Shown in pieces: positions 1-11,900 of a stretch of DNA of 64,000 nucleotides. The notes beneath the pieces are model-generated. The model was not told where the DNA came from. It ran no database searches and saw nothing but the letters and a program-made list of their open reading frames with translations. The DNA is from Luscinia megarhynchos (Eukaryota; Chordata; Aves; Passeriformes; Turdidae). The translations under genes and the position numbers were made by a program. The DNA is taken from contig CM067592.1 of assembly GCA_034336665.1 (NCBI GenBank), positions 52,070,473-52,134,472 on the forward strand, written 5' to 3'. Each line of letters begins with the position of its first letter. The first letter of the stretch is position 1.

Positions 1-2703
1 CTGGAGATTAAAAAGCAGGGGGTGGAGGAGCTGGTGTGGTGATGGCTGGGGTTCTGTGTGCATTTTTGAACCCACCAATGTATATTCAGTCATACACACA
101 CAAGGAAAAAAAATATAATACAACCCTAAATTGAATTCCAGTCCAGTTGACCTTTAAATCAGTCTTGCACTGAATGAAAAGCTGTCCTTGTAGAACTTCT
201 TTGCTGTACCTTTGCTCACTGCAAAAGCTTTTTTGTGGACTTGACCACTGACAAAAAGCTATATGCTAATCAACAATATTTAACTTGAGATCTAAATGCT
301 AGACTATCTCTAGCCAACACAAGAAGTGAAGCATTTCTACCTCTGCACCCAAAAGACCTCCTCTGTGAGGCTGCAAACAATGAACAGAGAGCTGTTTAGA
401 CATCAAAAATGAGATATACCATTGGTTTACAATGGTTCAAATAAAAAACATCAACTCTTTTCTCTCCTGTGGCGGTTAAACTCCTGCAGGATTGAAAGGC
501 AATAATGTTTAATTTCCTAGCATATCAAACAACTGTAAGACTTAAGCAGAACAGGAAAAGGGAGAAAGAAGGCATTGGGGGGAGGGGCACAGGGAGAGAC
601 ATTTCAAACATTCACACGAGTGTCAACATAACCACATTACATGCCTTAATTACACCAACACTGTAATTACAGTAACATTAGAGATAATGGAACAGCAATA
701 AGAAATGCCCTTCGTTTTCATGCTACATACAGCAAGATTTTGTTAATTAAAAAATATTTTCAATACAATATAAACAGAGAAGTATTTTTAAACCAACACA
801 CCGGATTTTAAGCAGCACATACACTACATTTCAGTTAGTTCTGCTCTTTTTACATTAATATAAATTGTACATGTATTGCAAGCTCTGTGTGTACAGCAAA
901 TACAGAACATGACCAAATACAGACCAGATCCTTCTGGCATACAAAGAATTCAAATGCCAGTCCATTTTAAATAGATTATATTCCTTATGGAGACATCAGG
1001 GATTCTTTAAGTGGGGTGGGGGGGGAAAAAGCATAGTGGGAAGAAGGTGTCATATGCATTTTGAAATGTGACACTAAGGTTTTGACACTGATATGCCCTG
1101 CACAAGCCTCCCACAAGTTCTAGCAGGTTTTTGTTGTATGTGCATGAGACTCCACCTTGGATCTTATCCTTACATTTTCTCTCTTATGGAGGTGTTTTCT
1201 TGCAAATCTCCCTACAGATCACAAAGCTAATTTAGCAAGGCAATGCACAGTTTGAATACTCCAGATGCAGGCCAACAACTATGCAAATGTAAATTGTAAG
1301 CTGAAGACCATTGCTGATACCAAACTGGACCGAGAGCAAATCTCACACTCAATATAGCAATGGAGCTATAATGCCTGTAACATTAGAAGCAAAGACAGTA
1401 TAATCTGAATTTTAAAATCTATTCTTTAATGCTTCCATTTCCATACACTTTTCATTCTGCAAATCTGAACTGTCTGAGATGATAATTTTCCTGTGATGTG
1501 CATCTGCCCAACACTCTTTGAGGTAAGAGGGGGGAAGCTCATTATTTCCAAATCTCAGCCCTCTCTTGCTACTCATCAAACAGGTCTTTAGGCAAGCAAT
1601 CAACTCTCTGTTATCAGGTCAGATGAGGAGATATATTCCCATCAGTTTGCTGAGATGGTGGCAGACCACAGTGGTTTTAAAGACTACAACTCCTTCAACA
1701 ACTTGTATACATGTTATCTCAGGACAGGGTGGTGGTGGATTTTTGCTTAACAAACTGATTTGAAAGAACACCAATACTAACAATTCAGTACTAGACAGTA
1801 CTAAGTAGTTGTTTAAAAGAAGTTGGTGAAATTGCACTTTTGATCTGTGAAAACTGGGAAGGATGAACTTTAGTAACATGAAATATAAGACAGAGCTTTA
1901 GAGTTTGTCTTGTTGGTAGCTCTTCCAGAGCACAGGGGAGTGTGGTTTTAAAGTGGATAATTGTGTCAGAAGAAAGCCTGAAAATCAAGATGAGGTACCT
2001 TTCAAGAAGTAAAGCATGCACAAAGCACTTTCAATGCATCTGTACAGAAGCCGACCAACTCATCCGTGGATTACAAAAACTGCAAGAATCTCTCTAGCTC
2101 AATACCACAAAGAGCATGAGGAGTCCTAAGGCTAAGAACTCCTTAAATCTTCAAGCAGACCACAATGAAGGAGAATGTTAGGGCTGTCTGCTTACAGTCA
2201 GCTGTCCTTCAATCTGCAACCATGCAATAATCATAACCAATGGAAAATTATTTACTGCACATGTTCTGAAGTGGGCAGGACAAAACTAGCTTGCAAAGTC
2301 TACACAGGCTCAGAAGGAAATCAGACCTATTGCACTGGGGCTGGTTGAAACCAGACCAAACCACTGGCAGGCAATAAAATCACCAAAATCTACATCACCA
2401 TGCTACTGAACACGATGCTATTGCATCTCCATGTAGCTGAAAAGCAGAAATACACAAACACAATGGTTAAAAAGATTTATAGAATGCCACAAAGACAAAT
2501 CTATTCTAGATGAAACAGAGTGCATTGTCCTTAAAAATATTCCATTGTTCTTGACACAAAATGAACAAGAGTAACACTATCCCTAAGTCATCTCTATAAC
2601 CGCATCAGGAGTACCAGGAAGACATTTTACCAATGCAGACAAAATTCAGCTCAAGCCAGTCTAATAATAAAACCAGGAAAACATGCACAATTCTGATACA
2701 TAC
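1..2703 (-). other. TRIM36: TRIM36 intron 2, partial
   Basis: AT-rich sequence with no recognisable exon on either strand and no CR1 or LTR that I can identify. Short G-runs occur near 576-586 and 1013-1025. The stretch from about 490 to 960, read on the minus strand, has a 3'UTR-like texture and a possible ATTAAA poly(A) signal at 513-508; see findings. Confidence 0.6.
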
Positions 2704-2938
2704 CTGATCTATTAATCCTGTCAATTCTGTCCATGCTAGAAGCAGAGATTCTAATTCGAGGGCTACTCTGATTAGAGGATTCCGAGCCTCCATCAGCAAA
2801 GGAGTCTTCAAATGCAAAAAGTATTTCTTTCACACATTTGTGACAGATATTGTGCTGGCAGGGAAGGATCAGTGGATGGGTAAACAACTCCTTGCATGCT
2901 GGGCAGATAAGCTCTCTTTCAATACCCTTAATGGCAAC
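2704..2938 (-). CDS. TRIM36: TRIM36 exon 2 (RING N-terminal half)
   Basis: This exon starts after a CCCCTCTTTCTATCATGAAG acceptor and ends at a GTATGT donor, 235 nt long. Its translation begins [18 protein letters not shown] and includes CQHNICHKC, the C-x-H-x2-C-x2-C part of a RING finger. It then runs through a serine-rich linker to NRS with one base left over for a split glycine codon. Both candidate first exons (12836-12895 and 3713-3739) join it in frame. If the intron is retained, the frame continues for about 17 codons and stops near 2651, which would give a truncated RING fragment. Confidence 0.95.
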
Positions 2939-5900
2939 CTTCATGATAGAAAGAGGGGAAAAATAAGTGTAAGCGCAGCAAAACACAAGCCACCAAGACT
3001 TATGGCACTGCTCTATGTTGCCAAACCCCAGCTCTGCAGAATAAATGCACACAGTTTTATCTGGTTTGAGGCACTTCTCTGGCTAAAACAAATCTCAATT
3101 AACATTTATTAAAGCACTGACAGCATTCATTCCAACTGAAGTGAGCATTGCCACTAGGCAAACTCAGTTCATCTTTAGGTCATGTCTGCATTGCAGGGGA
3201 GGGAAGAAGGGGAGTAGTCTTAATTCCACTCAAGGACCTAGTGAAACGAATGCAACCATACTTCTTAACAATAGGAGTCCGTATGTTTAGCTTGCTCTCT
3301 GACTTAGGAAGAGGGAGGAGGAAAAAAAAAGAAATTAAGTGTCAAACTGGTTAAACAACAGGCTTTTCCGTGTAATTCACGTTTAAGGGCTGAAACTGTC
3401 TTGAATTCACTAGGGTAATAGTTCCGAGTCGATAACATTATTTATTTACTTATTTATTTATTTATAGGTTTATTTACGCCTTTTATCCGCGGCACAAAGA
3501 GCCGCCTGTGGATCGGTGCGGCTCTTGAGGAATTCCGCGCCCCCCTGGCAGCGCGGCGCTCCGGGAGCGCTTCCCTTCCCCGGCTCGGACGGGCCCGGCA
3601 GACAGACAGACAGACAGACAGACAGGCACAGGCACAGGCACCCAGCCCACAGCCCCCCGCAGCACCCCGAGGGGGACGGCGCACCCCGCCCCGCCGGTTC
3701 CCCCGCGCTCACCGGGCTCTCCAGCAGATCGCTCTCCATCCCCGCGCCTCCTGCTCCCGCCGCTCCTGCTCCTGCTGCGCCCTCCGCCCGGGACGCGCAC
3801 TGTGCAGCGCCCGCGGCGGCGCCCGGTGCAAGATGGCGAGCGGCGGGCGGGGCGGGCGAGCACACGGGCGAGAGCACACGGGCGAGCGGCGGGCGGGGCG
3901 GGCGAGCACACGGGCTGCGGGCGGGCGAGCGAGCGAGCAGCGGGCGGGGCGGGCGAGCAGACGGGCGGGGCGGGCCGGGCCAGCACACGGGCGAGCAGCG
4001 GGCGGGGCGGGCCGGGCCAGCACACGGGCGAGCAGCGGGCGGGGCGGGCCGGGCGAGCACACGGGCTGCGGGCGGGCGAGCGAGCACACGGGCGGGGCGG
4101 GCGAGCACACGGGCGAGCACACGGGCCACCAGCCGGGGCGGGGCGGGGCGGTGGCGCCGCCGCTGCCGCCGCTCCGGGAGCTGTCCAGCCGCCCCGCCCG
4201 CAGCCCCGGGACCCCGCCGATCGCGCCGCTATTGTCTGGCTCCTTCTCCTTCGCCGGGCGGCGCCGGAAACCCGCCCGGCCCCGCTCGGCCCCGCCGCTG
4301 ACCGCCTCCCGCGGTACCCGAGCCGCTCAGTCGCGGAGCGGTTTGGGTTGGAAGGGATCTTGAAGATCGCAGAATCACAGAATCAATCAGGTTGGAAAAG
4401 ACCTCTGAGACATCGAGTCCGATCTGTGTCGTAGAGCCATCTTGTCAACTAGACCTTGCCCTAAGTGCCACATCCAGTCTTTCCTTAAATACCTTCACCA
4501 CCTCCTTGGGCTTTGAAGAAATTCTTTCTCATGTCCTACCTAATTTTCCCCTGACTCAGCTTAAGATACTGTCCTCTCATCCTAAACGTCTCGTTCCAAT
4601 GGCCCCCACTGTGACCAGGGACACCTTCCAGAAGAATGGATTACTCAAGCCCTCTTCAACCTGGCCTTACTCCAGGGATGGAGCATCCCACAGCTTCTCT
4701 GAGCAACGTGTGCCAGGCTCTCACCACCCTCTCAGTGAAGAATTTCTTCCTTATATCTAATCTAAACCCATCCTCTTAAGGTTTAAATTCATTACCCCTT
4801 TTTACAATACCTGGCCATGTAAAAACTCTCTCTCTCTTCCATAAGCCCCCCGTAAGTACTGAAAGACCACAACAAGGTCTCGATGGAACCTTCTCTTCTC
4901 CATGCTCAACAGTCCCAACTCTCTCAACCTGGAGAGGTGCTATAGCCCTCTGATCATTTTTGTGGCTCTCTTCTGGACTCACTCCAACAGTCTGGTCTAT
5001 CTTGTGCTGAGAACTGAAGAGCTGGATGCAGTACTCCAGGTGGGGTCTCACAAAAGCCAAGTAGAGGGGGATAACTGGATAAACCTCCCTCAAGCTGCTG
5101 GCCACGCTTCTTTTGACGCAGCCCAGGATAAAATTGACTCTCTGGGCTGCAAGTGCACACTGTTGCCTCAACTTTTCACCATGAGAACCCCCAAGTCCTT
5201 CTCCTCAGGGCTGGTCTCAATGACTTCTTCTCCCAGCCTGTCGTCCTGTTTGGAATTGCCCCAACCCAGGTGCAGCTCCTTGCACTTGCACTCACTGAAC
5301 TTCATAAGATTCTCATGGGCCCACTCCTCTGGGTTGTCCAGGTTCCCCTGGATGGCATCCCTTCCTTCTTTTGTTTTAGCTGCATTGATCAGTTTTGTGC
5401 CATCTGCAGGTTTGCTGAAGGTGCCCTGAATCTCACAGTCCACGTCATTTACTAAGATACTGAAGAGCACCAGTCCCAAGAGAGAGCCCTGAGGAAATCC
5501 AGTCAGCACTGGCCTTCACCTGAGCACAAAGCCATTGGCCACAACTCTCTGGCTCCAGCCAGCCAGCCAATTCCTTATCTACCAAACAGTGCATCAGTGG
5601 GATCCGTGTCTCTCCAATTTGGAGATAAGGATATCATGGGGGACCATATCAAAGACTTTACAGAAGTCATCTCTTGGTCTTCCCTTGTCAACTTTTGCAG
5701 TCACCCTATCACAAGGGTGACCAGTTTGGTCAGGCACAATCTGCCCTTATTGAAGCTGTGCTTGCTGTATCAGACCACCTCCTTGTTTTTCATGTGCCTT
5801 AACATTTTTCCTTGAGGACCTGTTCCATGATCTTCCCAGGCACAGAGGCAGGGGTCACAAATCTATAATTCCCTAGACCTTCCTTTGCCCCCTAATTTAA

Positions 5901-8900
5901 AATAGGTATGGTGTTTCCCCTTTTCCAGTCACTGGGGACTTTGTCTGGCTGCCAGGGGTTCTCAAATATCGTGCAGGAGGCATGCACCAGGAAGCTTTTG
6001 TGGCAGCTAGGATGAAAATTAGGTGGGGAAGTGGTTAGGATGACCAGCACCTCCTACCCTTCCCTTACAGCATGTTCCATATGAGAAAGGGGTAGTAAAT
6101 ACCCTTTTCACCATCCACCAGAACAGACAGAAAATACTTTCAAATTACCAGCACCTTCAGGTTTTGGCAAGGGTGCAGACACAACTGTTGCAGTGGCAAT
6201 AGTTAACATAGCATTAGCCTAGGGCAGAAGGAACACCAGTTAGCAAGCTTGGAGTGAAAGCGCGCACTGTCCTCACATTACGCAGTGGAAGGAGGTGTAG
6301 TTAATTAAAATACATGAAGCCTGGGTTATGTGAATTATGGAACGTTGTCAGTTTGACAAACACCAAATTTGACCTACTTGCCTGTTCAAAGAAAAACATC
6401 AGGATAAGAAGTTCCCTTTTCCCCTCAAAACTGCTTTTCACATGAGTCAATAAAACAAACACAGTTGAAATGCCTTATTTGAGCACTATTTACCCCTGGG
6501 TTTCAGTGGTCTGGATATGAAACTTTAAGGGAAATTTACACTCAGAAATCATGAAGACAGAAGTGATTTTCTACATGTCCAGTACTACAAAGAAGAACTT
6601 TCTGCAGAAGAGTTATAAAGATATTATTTAGCTTTTACTTTGGCAACCCGTGTCATAAAAATACAGAGTTCTCTGCTTGAAATTGTTCTGATAATTCCAG
6701 TAAATGTACAGTTTGTGTATTCAAACTGAAACATGTCGCTTAACTGGGTGTGGGGAGAACAGGTTGGTAAGGTCATGTCTTGTCAGCCTTCCAATTATGT
6801 TTTGAATAATGATTTGCAAGCCTCTGAATAAGTACATTATCTTTTACCCACCTCTACTAATCCCCACCTTTCCTGATTCCAGCTTTCCTTACAGGCAGGT
6901 AGCTTTTAATAAGCACTTGTCTGCAGCAGCACATTACCCACCACTGGTTCTGGATTGTGGTGGATGCAGGGCCAAATAAACTATCAGCCTCAGACTAGAG
7001 CCAAGACCCCTTGGCTCTAAGGCTGCTTTTGACACAGTAGAAAGAAATTTTGTCCTTGGTGGCTCAGCAAGGAAAACCATTCTGTGCTCCATGGCAGAGG
7101 TGTAGATGCCAGCACAGATGGGTGTTGCTAGCACAAACACACATTTGGAGCACACGCTTTCCCCTGTCCTCTGGAAGTCTTCACATTGCCAGCTACTGTT
7201 ACTACCAGGACTTGTGAACGATTCTTTGTTCAATCTCTTAAGAGATCATTAAGGTATTATCTTGTTTGTGTACCTGTTTGCTCTGGCTTCGGGGTAGTTT
7301 AGAGCAAGATTCTAATTACCACCTCCATCACACAAAGACATTACATGGAAGAAAATGTCTTTGAAGGTCTCCAAAGGGCAAAACTCCCTCTTCTGCACTT
7401 ACATCTTTTTACTAACCTTTTGATCCTCCCCTGACTCAGGACTACTAAATTTGCTGTACCAAAATTCTCATTAACTTCAGGTACTGGGAGGAAAAAGCAG
7501 CGGGTAGGAATGACTGATATATTAAAAAGATAAGAGCACAAACCAGTGTCAGAAAATACTCCTGTCCTTAGCTTCTGAAAACGGGGTTAATAAGATCAGC
7601 ATGGCTACAGAAGTCAGATCTATCCTTCTGCTTTGTTTCCAGCCAAAGATGTGCATCTATTGGACACCCATTCTGCTCACAAGGGACTCCTTTTCCTTGG
7701 AGTAATACCTGGGTAGTGTTTAAGTAGCTCTACACCTCCTTCAAAATTCACCCCTGTTGCCTCAGCAGACATGGTCTGACCAGGAGTTACAGCATGCCCT
7801 GCACCCCCAAGACAGCAGAGGAAAACAGAAACTAGGATGGATAGGCATTGCCATCCTGTTTTCCCCCCTACCTCAGGTTAAATATGCTTGTTAATTCAAT
7901 GACTGATATGCAGAAATCTCCCAAGTTCTCATTTGCATTAACTAGTTTCAGGAAGGATGCAGCACTGCCTTCCAAAATAAAGTAAAATCCTACACTTGTT
8001 AAACACTGCAGCTGCAGTCCTACTGCAGGAAAAAACAAAAGCCTGTCCCAAAGCACCAGGAAGGTTCTGCCAACACCTCTTCTGCCTTCAGTAAGTCCTC
8101 AGACCAAAGCTTTTCACGACATTTATTTTCATGCTGTTTTTGCAACCACAGCTTGAGTCTGAGTCAGTTTCCTGCTGGTCTGCCTTCCTCTGAGTGAAAA
8201 TATTAGAGTCAACGCATCACACTGGAGATATTCAGGATGAGAACAGAGCTAGTATGACTGACTTGGGGACTGAGCTATCACACAGACATTTTTCTCCCTG
8301 CTCAATGTATTTTTTTCCAGGATGAGTTCAGAGGGGTGTTAGCCTCCTCCTGCTCTCTGTAAACTGGCAGTGATGAAATTTGCTTCTCTGCTTAGTCCTG
8401 GACAGTTGAACCTAATGAAGATGACTTCTACCCACAGGATTTTCCCAGTCATGCAGGTTGGAAGATATATTGTCCCCTCAGCAATAAGGAAGGAGTTTAT
8501 GCTGCCTGAGAGAAATGTGCCTGGCTCAGGAATAGAGGCTCAATTTTGCCTTCACGATGGCTGCCCTTCAACTGTGTGACCCTGAAGAGCAAGCAAGGAT
8601 CTGTAGACCTTGGGTGTTTCAAAGTAAGCATAACTATGGCCTGAGGATCTCATCATAAAACAAAAATATCAGTCTCTAATCCCTTGGTTCAGGGTTGTTT
8701 GTCTTCTCTGCAGAGACACGCTACAGGACCATAATCCTCAAGGCTGGACGGGTTTCCTAACAGATCCCATAACCTGATCAGCTGGACTGGACAAGTTCAG
8801 AAGGTGCCACGTGCCACTGCTATGCAGAGTGATGAGTCAGTGAAGACTGCACTCATTGAACTGCCAGAACACTGGGTCTGAAACTAGCTTTGGGTGGGAT

Positions 8901-11900
8901 TTGTAGCTAGCATGTCTCAAAGTGTGCTAGACTGGTTCAGTGTGTCTTTGCATTTTAACTTACTACCACATGTACAGTGCTCTGCTTTGGTTCCAGGACA
9001 CCTGGAAAGCAGCAGAGGATCCAAGGAGCAGCTATGTACAATATTCCACACAGAGGACTCTGCTCTTTCATAGATTGTAATCACTTACCAAGCAAACGAA
9101 AGAATTCTAATGAAAAAGCTTTCCAAAAATAAAAGACATTCAAATCAAAATATCTTCCAGCTCTGAATTAAGAGAGAGTTCTACCCCTAAAGAAATTATT
9201 ACTGTTTAGAAGAAAGAAAATGCTAGGTTATTTTGAAAAGGATTTAGAGTATAAAAAATTTGCATGAAAAAAGAAAAAAATTACAAGAAAACCAGTCGCA
9301 GGCTCAGTTTCTAACACCATAAAGATAACACAATTGATAGTACAGTACACATGGAACACATCAGGAGCTTCTCTCATTCGCTTCAGACTGTGGATACCCC
9401 TGTCACAGGAGACAAAGCTGGCAGTCACCCTTGCCTTGTCACATCCCATGTGCTTCAGGGAAACTGCTGGAGTGATGAGGACATGTCTAAGATGTGGAAG
9501 CACACCTTTGTCACACAGGCTGGCTAACCCAGACAAGTAACTGGTTAAAAGCAGTCAAGACAGGCAGGTTGGATTTTACTGCTCTTGACTGCTAGATTTC
9601 AAACTCAGACCTCTCTGAAGTACCTAGCAAAGCTCCTGCCTGACACTGACCTCCAAGTTATCTTTACATGCTCTTTCAACCAGAGTCACTTCTTTGTGCA
9701 GATATCCCTCACAATATACACATATTCTGGCATGCTTTTCAATACTCTGTAGAAGGAAGAAAATTGCTGTTAGAGAATTTTCCTCATAGGGACCCAAGCC
9801 CCAAAGAAGCACTTCCCTTCACATAAGAAAGAAATAGGTAAAGCCTTATCTTCTTTAGCATGAGGACCACAGCTCCCAGAGCCACCTGCCAGCCACCACA
9901 GCCACAGGTAAATGTTGCACTCTTCCTCTCCAGATCCTCATTGTGATTTCAGTTTGAGCCCCAGCATAACTCTACCTCTTACTGTCAAAAGCTAAAATGC
10001 TACCACATGAGAATTTTACATTAGTCATTGCATGAAATCAGGCAGAAGGCAGGGACAGAAATTGATGTCCCCTGCAGGTTGCAGGTGGAGAGCATGCAGA
10101 ACTTGAAGTGATCTTAAAATTGTTTTTCTGTATTTCTCATGATCATATCATATGGGTTTTTAGGGCTTGTTTTCAGTAGTATCTGTATTTGTCTAAATGC
10201 CTTTTCTAGAGAACAGCTTTTAAAAGCTGCTCCTTATGAACCACAAACTTGGTTTCTGCAAACCATGTGGAATATATGGTAAAACAAAGCAGTCAAGTGA
10301 GGAGAAAAAGGGAGGGTGAGGACCTTGATTAAAAAATAGAGCATGGCAAGATCCTAATTTCAATTACCGAATGGGATCTCAGGGATAGTGTTGGTGTTGT
10401 TGGCTTCCCTCTGAAACTCACATTGGTTTATATCAGCTTATTGATTGTACTCTGCTTACAGAAAAATGCTCAAAAATGATTTTACAAAACAGATGGTATT
10501 GGTATCATTTAGCCCATCACATATGACTGCTTCTTTACAGTATCTAAAAATTCTCTAAAGAAAATTGTATGCATTTCAAAAAAGAAAACATATGCCCATG
10601 AAAGTAAAACTATTTGAATTTCAGTTTGAGTGAATAACTGGGGTAGGAGTGTGTGTGTTTTGACTACTGGAAAAGTAAACTTAGAGGGAATGATATGGGG
10701 GAGGGATAGGGAAGAGGCAGGGTTGGAAGAAGCCTGAGACCATTTCTGGAATAACACATCATTTTGGGAGAGATGAGTGTCCTCGCTGTGGTTTGAACCA
10801 AGATTTCAGAGTCCTGAAAGAAGGTCATACAATCTCCTTCTGCACCAGTACCTCTGATACAAAATGCAGTTAGTTGTTAATCTGTCTCTCAGGGGTATTT
10901 TGGAGTCCTCAGATGCTACTGTGACATTTGTGACAGGTGCTATGGAGGCCCCGAATATCTCAGAGTATTGTAGTGAGTCTAAACAGATGTTGTGGATATA
11001 TGGATTACACAAGGATTGTCTTAATGGAACTAAAAGTGCTACTTTCATCTTTCTGTTCTAGGTACTATGTGCAAGTTGTATGTGCAAAGGGGAGTCAGGA
11101 GAATAATGAGTACAGATCATTAAAAAAGATAACAGGTTTTTGAACTGACATTCCCTCAGGGAAAAGTGATATATAATGATTTGCCCTGTTTGAGAGGTCT
11201 GACGGAGGTTGCCAGCTCAGTGGAAAAACAGCATGCCTGCCAAAAGGGGTCATATGCCCAGGGTTCAAGAGCTGATGCATCCTACCTGCAGAGACCCTGC
11301 ATATTGAAAGGAGAGTGTGCCAGTGTAAAGTATTCTTATTGCATCCTGATTTTCTAATAGGTCTTTGTTCAGTGAAAACCAGATGCTTAGCAATTAACTC
11401 AAAGAATATTAATGCTCCCAGGCTTTATTGCAAAAGCTTTATTGATGGGGGGAAATGGGAACGGGAAGACTGGAGTGCTGGAACTCTAAGCAGCAATACC
11501 CTGACCCCAAGCAAATACAGTTTACCATGCAGAAGAGTCCTTTTGCTGGCATGATTTATGTCATCTGAGAAAGCAGTTTAATTATCCCAGCAGAACACCT
11601 CCAAGCTGCTGGATAACATCAATAAATTACAAGGAGGCTGTAATCTAAAACCCTGGTCTGGAGGTTCAAAAAATGCAAAAGGAAAATATGGAGGGCAAGA
11701 GGTCTCAGAGCAGGGTGCTGGAGGAGCTCAAGCAGTGATCGCCACTGTGGAAAGGCCGTGACTATCACACAACTGGCACTGCTCTCCTTTTCTTCATGTA
11801 CATCAAATGTACATGTGTACATGTGCAGTGTGATGATGGGACTTGGCAATGTCATTGTCTATGTATAAACAACAGAACTGTTTGTAATAAACATGCATAT

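Larger units (their letters stand above)
3484..4340. promoter_or_regulatory. CpG island / probable internal TRIM36 promoter
   Basis: A sharply bounded CpG-rich block with many GGGCGGGGC GC-boxes. The plus strand carries an AAGATGGCG sequence at about 3831-3839, which matches the YY1 initiator-type motif. It encloses candidate exon 1b and the tandem repeat at 3838-4145, and ends where a CR1 begins near 4340. No TATA box is evident. Promoter activity is inferred from composition; the direction could be minus, plus or both. Confidence 0.7.

Noticed and set aside
3470..4434. Long overlapping open frames on both strands (up to 261 codons) across the GC-rich repeat
   Set aside because: Low-complexity arginine/glycine/alanine/proline translations forced by the CpG island and minisatellite; no family match, and frames are open in several phases at once.
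4776..5509. Minus-strand reverse-transcriptase-like frames as a possible gene
   Set aside because: They are a frameshifted, 5'-truncated CR1 copy, not a host gene.
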